Origin: CAISCU01 sp943361925
GTDB taxonomy: Bacteria; Bacteroidota; Bacteroidia; UKL13-3
Assembly: GCA_943361925.1 (NCBI GenBank)
Contig: CALRIT020000001.1
Span: 248,001-312,000, forward strand
DNA: 64,000 bases
Reading direction: 5' to 3'
Shown here: piece after piece, positions 42,267 to 51,222 of the stretch
How positions within the stretch are numbered: position 1 is the first letter of the stretch
How the letters are laid out: every line of letters starts with the position of its first letter
Position numbers and translations under genes: made by a program
The notes under the pieces: generated by a model
Told to the model about the DNA's origin: nothing
The model's input: only the letters and a program-made list of their open reading frames with translations
Databases searched by the model: none

Positions 42267-43001
42267 TTATTCTTTTACAATTCGTGTTTGGTACATTCTA
42301 TTGTTACCATCTAAAATCTTTACCATATAAACTCCTTGCGGTAACTCAGAAACATTCACTTTTATTTCATTAGAAAATGTATCGTAATTGTATGAAATGC
42401 TAGCTTCTTTTCCCATTAAATCATAAGCCATTAAACTAACAATTCCATTACTTCTTTCAATTGGAATATTCACTTCTGTTTTAGCAGGATTTGGGTACGA
42501 AGGAACTGATTGAATTGCATTTAACTCAAATAAACTATTTGGCATTGCAACTTTAAAATCAATTAAACTTGAATCTAATCTTGTAAATTGATTACTTAAA
42601 CCTACAACTTTAAAATAGGTTAATACTTTCACCCAAATAACCCAGTCTTTTACATCAGACTCTAAAGGAGTACCAAATAAACGTGCACAACCTTTTGCTC
42701 CACCAGCCCAAGTACGAGTAGGCTTGTCAGCTTCATATGCAAAGTTAGAAGGAACATTTTCAATTGAGATTACTGATGCAGAATCTACACGAACATTATA
42801 AAGTGTTCCTGATAAAGTAATTGATGTGTCTAATGGAACCATCAATGAAATAACTTGACTGTAAGCTTCACCAACAATTCCGTTTGGTAATTTATTTGGA
42901 GAAATCCCAGGATAGTTTAAAGCAGGATCCGGAGTGCATTGTGCTTGTGCAAATTGTATACTTGCAAATAATGCGATAATTAGTGTAATTCTTCTTAGCA
43001 T
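42267..43001 (-). CDS. Small T9SS-sorted secreted protein
   Basis: This 244-residue protein has a signal peptide (about 1-20, ending AQAQ). A roughly 145-residue beta-rich domain contains GIVGEAYSQVISLMVPLDT and WAGGAKGCARLFGTP. A type A T9SS sorting domain at about 165-244 has SYPNPAKTEVNIPI, VSLMAYDLMGKE, PQGVYMVKILDG and the end RIVKE. The N-terminal domain resembles the putative-Ig-type domains found in other Bacteroidota secreted proteins. Function unknown. Operon with the following lipoprotein. Confidence 0.82.
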   Translation of the reverse strand: MLRRITLIIALFASIQFAQAQCTPDPALNYPGISPNKLPNGIVGEAYSQVISLMVPLDTSITLSGTLYNVRVDSASVISIENVPSNFAYEADKPTRTWAGGAKGCARLFGTPLESDVKDWVIWVKVLTYFKVVGLSNQFTRLDSSLIDFKVAMPNSLFELNAIQSVPSYPNPAKTEVNIPIERSNGIVSLMAYDLMGKEASISYNYDTFSNEIKVNVSELPQGVYMVKILDGNNRMYQTRIVKE

Positions 43002-43078
43002 ATGATTGTATTTAGATTATTTGTTTCGAATTTAAGCAATTTGTTAGTTTTAATTTTATCCTTTTACTGTAAAGATGT

Positions 43079-43411
43079 TCAAGATTTTGCAGAATAATAC
43101 TTAAAAATATAATAAAACATCAAAATAAGACCAAAAATAAAGGGAATTAAAGACCACCACTTTAATCCCGGAGCATAAAATTCATCAATCATCCAAATTG
43201 CATTTGCCAAAATCCAACATAAAACGGCTGCATTTGGTATGAAACTCATTTCGTTCGATTTGCTTTTGATTAAAATATAAACTGCCATCAAAATTGTAGG
43301 AACAATCATAAATATGGCTGGAATTTTCCATTCCATCATCCAAAACGAATCTTTAATCAACCAAAAAATAACGTGCAAATTTTCACTATGCTTTTCCTTC
43401 TGTTCGCTCAT
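43079..43411 (-). CDS. Small integral membrane protein
   Basis: This 110-residue protein starts at MSEQKEKHSENLHVIFW (43411); an upstream extension to 43483 reads through the neighbouring small gene in another frame and was rejected. Three hydrophobic segments are visible: IPAIFMIVPTILMAVYIL, FIPNAAVLCWILANAIW and WSLIPFIFGLILMFYYIF. No family recognised. Its start lies inside the 3' end of the CxxCxGxG gene (26-base overlap), so it is translated from the miaA operon transcript. Confidence 0.65.
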   Translation of the reverse strand: MSEQKEKHSENLHVIFWLIKDSFWMMEWKIPAIFMIVPTILMAVYILIKSKSNEMSFIPNAAVLCWILANAIWMIDEFYAPGLKWWSLIPFIFGLILMFYYIFKYYSAKS

Positions 43412-43538
43412 GATTCTCCTCATTAGATTCTTGAAAATCTTCTTTCTTTTCAATAGGTTTAGAGCAGTAATCACAAATCTCACCAGATTCTAAAACTCCT
43501 CTTCCTTCGCATTGTGGGCATACATATCCGCAGGTCAT
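43386..43538 (-). CDS. 50-residue CxxCxGxG zinc-ribbon microprotein
   Basis: This short gene reads MTCGYVCPQCEGRGVLESG, then EICDYCSKPIEKKEDF and an acidic tail, ending at a TAG. Cys7 and Cys10 in CPQCEGRG match the DnaJ-type CxxCxGxG motif, and Cys22 and Cys25 (CDYC) complete a possible zinc site. Its ATG overlaps the miaA stop as ATGA, and its end overlaps the next gene, both signs of a real coupled gene. Codon use matches its neighbours. The role is unknown. Zinc-ribbon proteins of this size often bind RNA or act as partners of a larger protein, and the miaA context suggests a link to translation, but this is inference. Confidence 0.65.
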   Translation of the reverse strand: MTCGYVCPQCEGRGVLESGEICDYCSKPIEKKEDFQESNEENHERTEGKA

Positions 43539-44473
43539 TTTGCTCCTTTTTCTATTATATTAATTGAATGTTCTAAAAGTTCGTCCTTATCCAAATCCGA
43601 ATTTAACCAATGAATTGTAAATCCATCTTTTTCAAGTTTTCGAAAATAAGTCATTTGTCGTTTTGAGAATCTCCGAATTTCATAAAACAAAGTAAGTTTC
43701 ATTTCACTAAAACTCAATTTATTTTGTAAGTATAAACTAATGTATTTGTATTCAAGTCCCAATCTTTGTAGTCTTTCGTGAGAATATCCTGCTGATAATA
43801 AATCGATTACTTCTTCAAGCATCCCTTCTTTAAACCTGCTTTCCAAGCGTTGCTGAATTCTTTCCCACCTAATTTCCTTTGTAGGATTTAATCCTAGAAT
43901 TATAGGATTAAACACCTCATAGTTAAATGATTTAGTAGAATCATCTTTCAAAACCAAAGCCTCAATTGCCCTGATTAACCTCATTCTTGTTGCATCTTGA
44001 GGGAAATTTTCCGGTACAAAATTGGGTTGATTCAACAATTGATTTTTTAGCTCCTCAATTGATAAAAGTTCCAGGTTTGTTCTGAGTTCTTTTGAAATTT
44101 CATAATTACCGAGTTTCAGGTTCTTTAAACAAGATTCCAGATACAAACCACTTCCACCGCATAAAACCGGTTTTAGTTTTTTATGAATTAAAGTGTCTTT
44201 CGTTGCTTTTAAATGTTGTATGAATAAACTCAAATTGAATTCTTCTTTCAAATTGCAAATATCGATTAAATGATAGGGGATTTGTTTGCCATGAACTTGG
44301 TATTCATTTAAATCTTTACCACTGCCAATATTAAGTTCTTTATAAACCTGACGAGAATCTATGCTAATAATTTCAGTTTGGTAAAAATGAGCAAGTTTTA
44401 CAGCCAAATTTGTTTTGCCGGATGCGGTTGGGCCCAGAACCATAATAGAATCGAAGTTTTCAGGAATTTTCAT
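43535..44473 (-). CDS. miaA: tRNA dimethylallyltransferase
   Basis: This 312-residue enzyme transfers a dimethylallyl group from DMAPP to N6 of A37 in tRNAs reading codons that start with U, the first step toward ms2i6A. It has the P-loop GPTASGKT (about 13-20), SIDSRQVYKELNIGSGK with the conserved Asp, HLIDI, LCGGSGLYLESCL and the zinc-independent C-terminal motif YEIRRFSKRQMTYFRK. The length is typical for MiaA. It overlaps the upstream GNAT-like gene by four bases and the downstream microprotein gene by four bases, giving a coupled operon. Confidence 0.92.
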   Translation of the reverse strand: MKIPENFDSIMVLGPTASGKTNLAVKLAHFYQTEIISIDSRQVYKELNIGSGKDLNEYQVHGKQIPYHLIDICNLKEEFNLSLFIQHLKATKDTLIHKKLKPVLCGGSGLYLESCLKNLKLGNYEISKELRTNLELLSIEELKNQLLNQPNFVPENFPQDATRMRLIRAIEALVLKDDSTKSFNYEVFNPIILGLNPTKEIRWERIQQRLESRFKEGMLEEVIDLLSAGYSHERLQRLGLEYKYISLYLQNKLSFSEMKLTLFYEIRRFSKRQMTYFRKLEKDGFTIHWLNSDLDKDELLEHSINIIEKGAK

Positions 44474-45222
44474 CTTAAATCTAATATGAATTTGATACTT
44501 CCGATACTACTAATACCCAGTTTTTGATTTTTTTCTCTGATTTTTGATTGAAGAGAATCAGGCTCCTTAACGTCTTTAAAGCCCAATTTTAAAAAGGCTT
44601 CTCCATTTCCCCAGTTTTTATCGGCATATGTCATGATGTGTTTTGCACCTGTTTCTTCAATAAATGCCTTTAATAATTTACCCATACCGCCAATTACTGT
44701 GCAATCTGATGATGAGGCATATCTTTCCCAGACGTATGAATAGTAAGGAATTGCTTCATAAGTCATAATCATAGGCTTACTAAAACCGGCAACTGCTTTT
44801 AATTCATCTTTATAAAACAAACCATATCTATAAAAAGCAGCACTTGAGCCTAAGCTATGGTTATCCTTCAGGAAATTATTAGATAGTTCTTTACTGATTT
44901 TTTGGACTTTACAGGCACGTCCATGAATTCTATTTCTAATTTTCCATAAACTTAAAATTCTGTTTTCCAACAAATTGCGGTTTTCATTCCAATCTTTTTC
45001 GAAAAGAAATATTATCCTCCTATTTTTTGCCTTAGTCAGTTTTAGGAACTCCATCTCACTGCTGTAAAAATAGTCTTCTTTATTAATATCTATTAGCAAC
45101 AAAATCAGCTCTTTATCCTCAAAAAAATAAGCATTTAAATCAAAAAGCAAATCTCCACTATTATCATCACTTAAGATTTTATTAGTTTTAAGTAGCTGAT
45201 TGATAGCGCTTTTAAAAGGCAT
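44470..45222 (-). CDS. GNAT/Mom-like protein of unknown function
   Basis: This 250-residue protein has a mostly acidic/helical N-terminal half (about 1-100). The C-terminal half has the look of GNAT-like proteins: GSSAAFYRYGLFYKDELKAVAGFS, then WERYASSSDCTVIGGMGKLLKAF and HIMTYADKNWGNGEAFLKLGFK. The last two resemble the acyl-CoA-contacting GG.G.LL turn and the closing strand with a LGFK end. Phage Mom-like and other DNA- or RNA-modifying GNATs share this arrangement. No signal peptide. Promoter-proximal to miaA with an ATGA overlap, so a role linked to RNA is possible. Catalytic activity is not established. Confidence 0.6.
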   Translation of the reverse strand: MPFKSAINQLLKTNKILSDDNSGDLLFDLNAYFFEDKELILLLIDINKEDYFYSSEMEFLKLTKAKNRRIIFLFEKDWNENRNLLENRILSLWKIRNRIHGRACKVQKISKELSNNFLKDNHSLGSSAAFYRYGLFYKDELKAVAGFSKPMIMTYEAIPYYSYVWERYASSSDCTVIGGMGKLLKAFIEETGAKHIMTYADKNWGNGEAFLKLGFKDVKEPDSLQSKIREKNQKLGISSIGSIKFILDLR

Positions 45223-45266
45223 TTTTAAATATTGTTAATGGTTAGCAAAATAGTGCTATAAAATGG

Positions 45267-45274
45267 TAATTTTG
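45267..45274 (+). promoter_or_regulatory. -7 promoter box of the histidine kinase gene
   Basis: TAATTTTG matches TAnnTTTG and ends five bases before the TTG start at 45280. The expected transcription start is at or next to the start codon, so the mRNA may be leaderless. Confidence 0.4.
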
Positions 45275-45279
45275 AAGGC

Positions 45280-47253
45280 TTGAGAAAATTTGTTACATAT
45301 AGCTTATTATTTATTTTGTTGCCTTTAATTGGCTTTTCGCAGGATAAAGAACTGATTTACAATCTTAACAGTCCTGAATTCTCCGAAACTAGCACAGAAT
45401 TAAAAGGGCAATGGATGTTTTATTGGAATAAATCGGCTCAAGATGTTTCAAAAAACGACTTTCCATTTACTTTAGTTAAAGTTCCTGGTTCTTGGGATAA
45501 AGAGATTTATGGCCCAACAGGATTTGGCACATACAGGTATAAATTTGTACATGGATTAAAGATAGGAGAGGTTTTAGGGGTAAAATTTCATTCAGTTAGT
45601 TCAGCCTATAATTTATATGTGAATGGAGAAAAACTGGGTAGTGTAGGGACTTTTTCTCAAAATCCGGAATTAGCGAAGCCTGATTATTTTCCAAGAGCTT
45701 ATTATTTTAGTATTAAATCTGATACTGTAGATATTCTTATTGAAGTTTCAAATTATCATTACAGACAAGGTGGCATTTGGATTACACCTATTATTGGCAA
45801 AGACGCTATTATTCGTCAAAAAAGCTATAATAATCTAATTGGGTACTCAGCATTATTTGGAGCTTTAATAGTAATGGGATTGTATTTCTTATCATTCTAT
45901 TATTCAAAAACTTCCGAAAAAGCCAATTTACTTTTTGCATTGGCTTGTTTTGCATCAGCAATAAGAATAGCCAGTACCGGAGAAATCATTTTCAGGCAAA
46001 TTGATTTCCCAATGAATTGGGATACTTTGGTGAAATTTGAGTTTATTTCCTTTTGTATGATGATGCTATTTGGCGTATTGTACATCCAAAGTTTGTTCAA
46101 GAATGACGTTAATCCAAAAGTAGCAAATGTAATTAGTACAGTAAATATTGTTTTTGCATTATTATTCTTGTTTTTACCAATCAATAATGCATCATTATTG
46201 GTACCGCCATATTTGTTTTTAGCGGCATTACAATTGGGTTATTTACTCAACTTGGTAATTAAAGTACTAATCAACAAAAGAAAGTTTTCAGGACTAGTTG
46301 GAGGTGCATATTTAATTGTACTTGTTTTAGGATTGAATGATATTTTATTAAGTCAGGAATTAATAAACTCTGTCTTTTTAGCTCCTTTGGGCGTATTTCT
46401 GTTTTGTTTTATTCAGGCTTATGCTTTAACAAGAAAATTTTCTATAGCTTTTCATGAGGTTGAACATTTATCTGATAAACTAATTGAAATCAATCATAAC
46501 CAGGAAGATATTATTAAGGAAAGAACCGGAAAGCTTAATAATCAGGCTCAGGAATTAAAAAAACTAAATAGCGTTAAGGATAGAATTTTTTCTATTGTAG
46601 CACACGATTTAAGAGCACCAATTAAGTCTTTGGGAAGTGTTTTAAACTTTGCAGATGATGATGATGTAACTCTAGAAGAACTAAGGAAATACTTAAGAGG
46701 CATTCGCAAAAACGTTGATAGTTTGAATCTCACATTAGAAAACCTTTTGGTTTGGTCGACAAACCAAGTTAATGGCGTTCAAAGTACTGCAGAGTTGATT
46801 GATATCAGAAGCATTGTTAATCAAAAGATTGAACTGTATATATTTCAAGCAAAAGAAAAAGATATCAAATTAAGTAGCCAGATAAAAGAACGAGCACTTG
46901 TTTATATCGATTCAAACCATTTAAAGTTAATTCTACGCAACCTAATAAGCAATGCCATCAAATTCACTCCAAATGGGGGCTCAATTAATGTAAGTGCCCA
47001 ATATTTGGGTAATCAAATGATTGAAATTTGCGTTTCAGATTCAGGAGTTGGAATGCCGGTTAATATTATCAAAAAGATATTGGAAGAAGGTGAGATTTAC
47101 ACTTCTTATGGCACAAAAAATGAAAAAGGCACAGGACTAGGTTTAATGTTGTGCAAAGAATATGTTGAGTTCAATGGAGGATTCTTCAGAATAGAAAGTG
47201 AACCGGAAAAGGGTACAAAGGTGTTATTTACATTGAGAACACAGCCGAATTAA
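45280..47253 (+). CDS. Membrane sensor histidine kinase with 7TMR-DISM sensor
   Basis: This 657-residue protein starts at TTG; no in-frame ATG gives the signal peptide MRKFVTYSLLFILLPLIGFSQ. A periplasmic beta-jelly-roll sensor (about 25-180, WKVPGSWD-like VKVPGSWDKE, YLYVNGE-like YNLYVNGEKLG) matches the 7TMR-DISM extracellular domain, which often binds carbohydrates. Seven transmembrane helices span about 190-400. A coiled linker leads to the kinase: H-box VAHDLRAP with phospho-acceptor His442, N-box LISNAIKFTPNGG, G1 DSGVGMP and G2 GTGLGLMLCKEY. No response regulator or receiver domain is next to it, so its partner must be elsewhere. Confidence 0.88.
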   Translation: MRKFVTYSLLFILLPLIGFSQDKELIYNLNSPEFSETSTELKGQWMFYWNKSAQDVSKNDFPFTLVKVPGSWDKEIYGPTGFGTYRYKFVHGLKIGEVLGVKFHSVSSAYNLYVNGEKLGSVGTFSQNPELAKPDYFPRAYYFSIKSDTVDILIEVSNYHYRQGGIWITPIIGKDAIIRQKSYNNLIGYSALFGALIVMGLYFLSFYYSKTSEKANLLFALACFASAIRIASTGEIIFRQIDFPMNWDTLVKFEFISFCMMMLFGVLYIQSLFKNDVNPKVANVISTVNIVFALLFLFLPINNASLLVPPYLFLAALQLGYLLNLVIKVLINKRKFSGLVGGAYLIVLVLGLNDILLSQELINSVFLAPLGVFLFCFIQAYALTRKFSIAFHEVEHLSDKLIEINHNQEDIIKERTGKLNNQAQELKKLNSVKDRIFSIVAHDLRAPIKSLGSVLNFADDDDVTLEELRKYLRGIRKNVDSLNLTLENLLVWSTNQVNGVQSTAELIDIRSIVNQKIELYIFQAKEKDIKLSSQIKERALVYIDSNHLKLILRNLISNAIKFTPNGGSINVSAQYLGNQMIEICVSDSGVGMPVNIIKKILEEGEIYTSYGTKNEKGTGLGLMLCKEYVEFNGGFFRIESEPEKGTKVLFTLRTQPN

Positions 47254-47331
47254 TTTCTATTGGTTAAAGTTAATTAGTGTGGTTTTTTGTATAAATTATT
47301 CAATTAATATTTAGCAAATTAATATCACTCA

Positions 47332-48072
47332 ATGCAACGCATCTTTCAATATTCAACCTTACTTTTAGTTTTCATGAGAAGCGGGATTTTATTCTTGGGA
47401 ATTCGGTTTATTGAAGATGTCAGTTTGCGTTATAAAGTATTTGAAATCTTTCAATTGGGAATTCCGATTTTACCTGATGGTGATACTTATTTTGAAGCTT
47501 TTTCTAATCAGGTAAAAATTATATTTCTACATCCATTAATAAATCATTTAAAACATAGGACTTTTCCTGTTTTAAGTTTGATTATTAGCATTATTTGGAC
47601 TGGTTTTTTTCTTAAACTTGATCAAATTTTAAATAAACCAGACTTTCCTATCAATGAAACCAAATTGCAATTTTGGAAGAAAGCTTTCTATCTAAATATT
47701 GTATTTTCATTTTCCTATTTAATCATTGGACTGATATTTGATTATTTAGAATACAAGGGTTTTGTTAATGATTTAAATGATTTTATAAAAGCCATTTTAA
47801 ATGCTTTCAATTATTTGTTTTATAAGCCTGTAATATTTGTAAATCTATTCAATATTGGAAATTCAAGTTCAAATATTTTAATTAATTATTTAGATGATGA
47901 ATTAACATCTCTAATTAAACCTTCTTTTGCCTTGATTTTTTGGGCAATTCTTATAACTTATATTCAATATTTCTTGAAGAAAAGAAAAGAAAAAATTATA
48001 ACATCGATAGAGCCAGAAGAATTCATTCAACCAAAAATTAAATGGCGTAAACTAGAAAAAGACAGTATTTAA
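47332..48072 (+). CDS. Hypothetical integral membrane protein
   Basis: This 246-residue protein has four or so hydrophobic helices: STLLLVFMRSGILFLGI, TFPVLSLIISIIWTGFFL, AFYLNIVFSFSYLIIGLIF and KPSFALIFWAILITYIQYFL. A basic C-terminal tail includes KKRKEKI. The first segment could be a signal anchor. I do not recognise a family. It lies alone, 78 bases after the kinase, at the start of a stretch of small accessory genes. Confidence 0.6.
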   Translation: MQRIFQYSTLLLVFMRSGILFLGIRFIEDVSLRYKVFEIFQLGIPILPDGDTYFEAFSNQVKIIFLHPLINHLKHRTFPVLSLIISIIWTGFFLKLDQILNKPDFPINETKLQFWKKAFYLNIVFSFSYLIIGLIFDYLEYKGFVNDLNDFIKAILNAFNYLFYKPVIFVNLFNIGNSSSNILINYLDDELTSLIKPSFALIFWAILITYIQYFLKKRKEKIITSIEPEEFIQPKIKWRKLEKDSI

Positions 48073-48110
48073 ATCTAGGTTGATTTATAATTAATAATTG
48101 TGCATTCAGA

Positions 48111-48569
48111 TTGCTTGCTTTGAAAAGATTTTTTAAAATAACACTCAAACTCTTCAGCTATCTTTTGGGATTGATCGCTATTTGTTGCTTATTCTTTTTA
48201 TCATTTTACTTTTATTCTGAATGGAAATCCAAACAACATTATGAAGAAGAAATCACGTTTTATTGTCGACATAAATTTATTGACTGTGCCAATGAAAACT
48301 TAGATTTTGAAGTGATTAAGGTTAAAGACAAAAAACATTCTTTCTTAGAACAAAGTTTGGTTTCATTAAGATGGAAAAACAATAAAAAACTGGATGAATT
48401 GCGCAAAACCAAATCATATCTTACAAGTGATTTTGAAGTAAAAGGAATCGTTTATAAATATAAGTTCGATGCAGCTGTGAGTCCGCTTTACGATTGCGAA
48501 CTCGATGCTTATAGAGTTGATGTGATTGAAATGAAACCATTTGGAAAAAAGACATTAACATCAGAATAA
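48111..48569 (+). CDS. Hypothetical membrane-anchored protein
   Basis: This protein of about 150 residues has one N-terminal transmembrane segment (LKLFSYLLGLIAICCLFFLSFYFY) and a soluble domain outside (about 40-152) with Cys residues in YCRHKFIDCANE and YDCELDAY that may pair. The start is uncertain: TTG at 48111 or TTG at 48120, with no ATG nearby. No recognised family. The soluble domain layout suggests a small periplasmic beta-domain. Confidence 0.5.
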   Translation: MLALKRFFKITLKLFSYLLGLIAICCLFFLSFYFYSEWKSKQHYEEEITFYCRHKFIDCANENLDFEVIKVKDKKHSFLEQSLVSLRWKNNKKLDELRKTKSYLTSDFEVKGIVYKYKFDAAVSPLYDCELDAYRVDVIEMKPFGKKTLTSE

Positions 48570-48671
48570 TGGAAATCTATACAGGTTGTGATTATTGAGT
48601 TAAATATTTTTATGGTAAATTGCTTTTGGCAATAAATTACAGCAAAAATCGTAATTCAAAAAAGTCCTTTT

Positions 48672-49235
48672 ATGACACCAATAGAAAACATAAAACTGAA
48701 GTCTCCATGTAGGCAAGATTTGAATTACCTAAACAAAGCTTTACGAAACCATGAATCAGATTGTGGAATCCTTATAAAGTCACAAATTCAAACAAATAAC
48801 TGTTTGAGCTATTATAAGCTAATACTGACAAGTGTTTTATTAACTTTAGGATTAATTGTGTTCAGTAAAAACTTAAGTGCTCAAGTAATACAGCAAGATA
48901 GCATAAACACTATTCAAAATGAGTGTTTTATTTTCAATTGTCCAGATTTAATTCCTGAATTTAAATACGGAGGAATTGAAGGTTTAAGTAAATTCCTTTT
49001 AACTCATCTTAAAAACCCCGGCGATAGTACCAAAGGAAAAGTTATTGTTAAATTTGTAGTTGATACACTTGGAAAACCACAAGATATAAAAATATTAAAG
49101 AGTTTAAATAAGTTGGCAGATGAAGAGGTGTTAAGAGTAATTCCGCTTTTGGAATTCAAACCAATTAGAAATAAAGGAAAAAAAATACCTGTTACTATAG
49201 CGCTGCCAATCAAATTTGAAAATGAAGTTAAGTGA
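48672..49235 (+). CDS. Membrane-anchored protein with TonB C-terminal domain
   Basis: This 187-residue protein has a cytosolic N-terminal part with several Cys residues, one transmembrane helix (about 48-68, LILTSVLLTLGLIVFSKNLS) and a TonB C-terminal domain at about 95-185. PEFKYGGIEGLSKFL, GKVIVKFVVDTLGKPQDIKIL, ADEEVLRVIPLLEFKP and KIPVTIALPIKF match the TonB-C fold used to contact the TonB box of outer-membrane receptors. It lacks the Pro-rich periplasm-spanning linker of a full TonB, so it is unlikely to energise receptors by itself. No exbBD genes are nearby. Confidence 0.75.
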   Translation: MTPIENIKLKSPCRQDLNYLNKALRNHESDCGILIKSQIQTNNCLSYYKLILTSVLLTLGLIVFSKNLSAQVIQQDSINTIQNECFIFNCPDLIPEFKYGGIEGLSKFLLTHLKNPGDSTKGKVIVKFVVDTLGKPQDIKILKSLNKLADEEVLRVIPLLEFKPIRNKGKKIPVTIALPIKFENEVK

Positions 49236-49289
49236 AAGATGTTTTTTTACTCGACAATTTTTGATACTTTAGAATTTTAATAAAGCAAA

Positions 49290-49682
49290 ATGGTAAAATT
49301 CGGTTACACAATTTTATATGTAAATGATGTTTCAAAATCAATAGAGTTTTATGAAAACTCATTTGGTTTTAGTAGAAAATTTATCACTCCTGAAAATGAT
49401 TATGCTGAATTATTAAGCGGTGAAACTACCATTTCGTTTGCTTCAAAAACTTTAGCCAATTCTAATCTGAAAAAGGGATTTATTGAGAGCAATTTAGACC
49501 AAAATCCCTTTGCAATAGAAATCGGATTAGTTACAGTTAATGTTCCTGAAACTGTTATCAATGCTCAGAAATTCGGTGCAGTAGTTTTAGAGGAGCCGAA
49601 AGAAAAACCTTGGGGACAAACAGTTGCTTATATAAGAGATATTGATGGATTTCTAATTGAAATCTGCACGCCAATTTCTTAA
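49290..49682 (+). CDS. VOC-family (glyoxalase/bleomycin-resistance-like) protein
   Basis: This 130-residue single-domain VOC protein starts MVKFGYTILYVNDVSKSIEFYEN and ends with WGQTVAYIRDIDGFLIEICTP, the two halves of the betaalphabetabetabeta fold. The Glu in LIEICTP is at a usual metal-ligand position. Members include glyoxalases, dioxygenases and antibiotic-binding proteins; the substrate cannot be told. It is followed after two bases by the DUF6958 gene. Confidence 0.82.
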   Translation: MVKFGYTILYVNDVSKSIEFYENSFGFSRKFITPENDYAELLSGETTISFASKTLANSNLKKGFIESNLDQNPFAIEIGLVTVNVPETVINAQKFGAVVLEEPKEKPWGQTVAYIRDIDGFLIEICTPIS

Positions 49683-49684
49683 TA

Positions 49685-49963
49685 ATGAAGCCCGAAAAGT
49701 TCGATACTTTACATCCCATTCCGGGGAAAATCAATAAGAAAATAGATGCTGAAAAGTATCAATATATCAAACAGCATATTTTAGCCATTCTTGCTGAAAA
49801 GGAATTTACACATACCGATTTAATGGAGGAACTTTACAAAAGAATTCAACATGAATTTATTGGCGGGGTTCAATGGTATGGAGAAATTGTAAAACTAGAT
49901 TTAGAAGCAAGGAAAATGATTATCAGAACCAAAGAAAAGCCTGAAAAATATAAATTGGTTTAA
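49685..49963 (+). CDS. DUF6958-family small protein
   Basis: This 92-residue cytosolic protein has a winged-helix look: TLHPIPGKINKKIDAEKYQYIKQHIL, FTHTDLMEELYKRI, WYGEIVKLDLEAR and MIIRTKEKPEKYKLV. I match it from memory to DUF6958, a family often encoded beside VOC proteins. The role is unknown, possibly DNA-binding. It starts two bases after the VOC gene, so they are co-transcribed. Confidence 0.7.
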   Translation: MKPEKFDTLHPIPGKINKKIDAEKYQYIKQHILAILAEKEFTHTDLMEELYKRIQHEFIGGVQWYGEIVKLDLEARKMIIRTKEKPEKYKLV

Positions 49964-50050
49964 TTGTTCAATTCAATCAAATAATTTAATTGAATTGAAA
50001 TTTAGAAATCAAAAATAAGTTCTTAAATTATAACCCATTAAATTATCAAA

Positions 50051-50461
50051 ATGACAAAACAAATCTTCATTAATTTAGCAGTAAAAGATGTTCAAAAATC
50101 AATGGACTTTTACTCAGCTCTTGGTTTTACAAACAATCCTCAATTCTCTGATGATTCTGGAAGATGTATGGTTTGGAGTGAGAATATCTTTTTAATGATT
50201 CTATCACATGAAAAATTTTCAGGATTTACATCCAAAGAAATTGCAGATACTAAATCGAAAATTGCTGGCTTGTATTCATTGTCTCTTGGAAACATTGAAG
50301 AGGTAAACAGCATGATGGAAAACGGAATGAAAGCAGGAGGGATAGAGCCAAATGAAGCAAGGGATTATGGATTTATGTTTCAAAGAACCATCGAAGATTT
50401 TGACGGCCATACCTGGGAAATATTCTTTATGGATATGTCGAAGTTTCCGAGTGAAAAATAA
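50051..50461 (+). CDS. VOC-family protein (second copy)
   Basis: This 136-residue VOC protein starts MTKQIFINLAVKDVQKSMDFYSALGF and ends with FDGHTWEIFFMD. The Glu in WEIF is a usual metal-ligand position. GIEPNEARDYGFMFQRTIEDFDG is typical of the glyoxalase-like proteins common in Bacteroidota. It is only distantly similar to the VOC gene at 49290. Substrate unknown. Confidence 0.83.
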   Translation: MTKQIFINLAVKDVQKSMDFYSALGFTNNPQFSDDSGRCMVWSENIFLMILSHEKFSGFTSKEIADTKSKIAGLYSLSLGNIEEVNSMMENGMKAGGIEPNEARDYGFMFQRTIEDFDGHTWEIFFMDMSKFPSEK

Positions 50462-50540
50462 AAAATGGGGGTTGGATTTTACATTACTAAAAGTATAATT
50501 TTCAATTCTAAACTTCGTTTTGATTGCCTAAATTGATGGA

Positions 50541-51158
50541 ATGAAATCAAAATTACTATTTCTATTTTTGTTGATTTGTTTGAAATCAAGTGCACAGCTT
50601 TATAGCTCGGATACATTGGTTTCATTCAATCACAACAGAACCTACTATGTTCCGAGATTAAGCGTTTCGTATCAAAAAGATTTATTACTTGAAGCTGGAA
50701 TTTGCAGGCAATGGTCGTTTAGAAAGAACTCATACTCAAAAACAATTGGTTATGATCCAAAAGGAGCAGTAGCTTATTTTGGAACTTATTTATCGGGCGA
50801 AGCAATTTTAAATAAGGGAGATTTTATTCCCGGAGTAAAATTGGGTGCGGAGTTAGCATTTGTAGGAGGTGCATCTACAGGAATTATTTTAGGTTTAGAA
50901 GCCACAAATTACTTGTATCAATCAAATCAATATTTGGGACTTACACCAAAAATTATCATTCCTTTAACTAAGAATTTAACTCCATTGGCATTTTTATCCT
51001 ATGGTTATTGTTTTAATGATTTCAATTCTTTTTCCAGCATTTTGGGTAATCATCGCTTTTCTATCATTGTAAATTTGTGTTTTAAAGAGCACAAACAAAT
51101 CAACAAAATGGAAAGAGATTTTTCTGAAAAGGTGAGTTTAATTAAGCGGGGTAGTTGA
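50541..51158 (+). CDS. Hypothetical exported outer-membrane-barrel-like protein
   Basis: This 205-residue protein has a signal peptide (about 1-19, ending SSAQ). Alternating hydrophobic strands separated by short loops (YYVPRLSVSYQKDLLLEAGI, GVKLGAELAFVGG, LTPKIIIPLTKNL, NHRFSIIVNLCF) suggest a small eight-stranded outer-membrane beta-barrel. No family recognised. The C-terminal 25 residues are charged and lie beyond the last strand. Confidence 0.6.
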   Translation: MKSKLLFLFLLICLKSSAQLYSSDTLVSFNHNRTYYVPRLSVSYQKDLLLEAGICRQWSFRKNSYSKTIGYDPKGAVAYFGTYLSGEAILNKGDFIPGVKLGAELAFVGGASTGIILGLEATNYLYQSNQYLGLTPKIIIPLTKNLTPLAFLSYGYCFNDFNSFSSILGNHRFSIIVNLCFKEHKQINKMERDFSEKVSLIKRGS

Positions 51159-51222
51159 TTTTAATTTGTTTTAAAATTGTTTAACTTTTATACTTTAATT
51201 TTCAGTTTTATGATTTTAATAA

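Noticed and set aside
43412..43483. N-terminal extension of the small membrane protein to 43483
   Set aside because: These bases are coding in another frame for the CxxCxGxG microprotein, and the residues are basic and unlike the rest.
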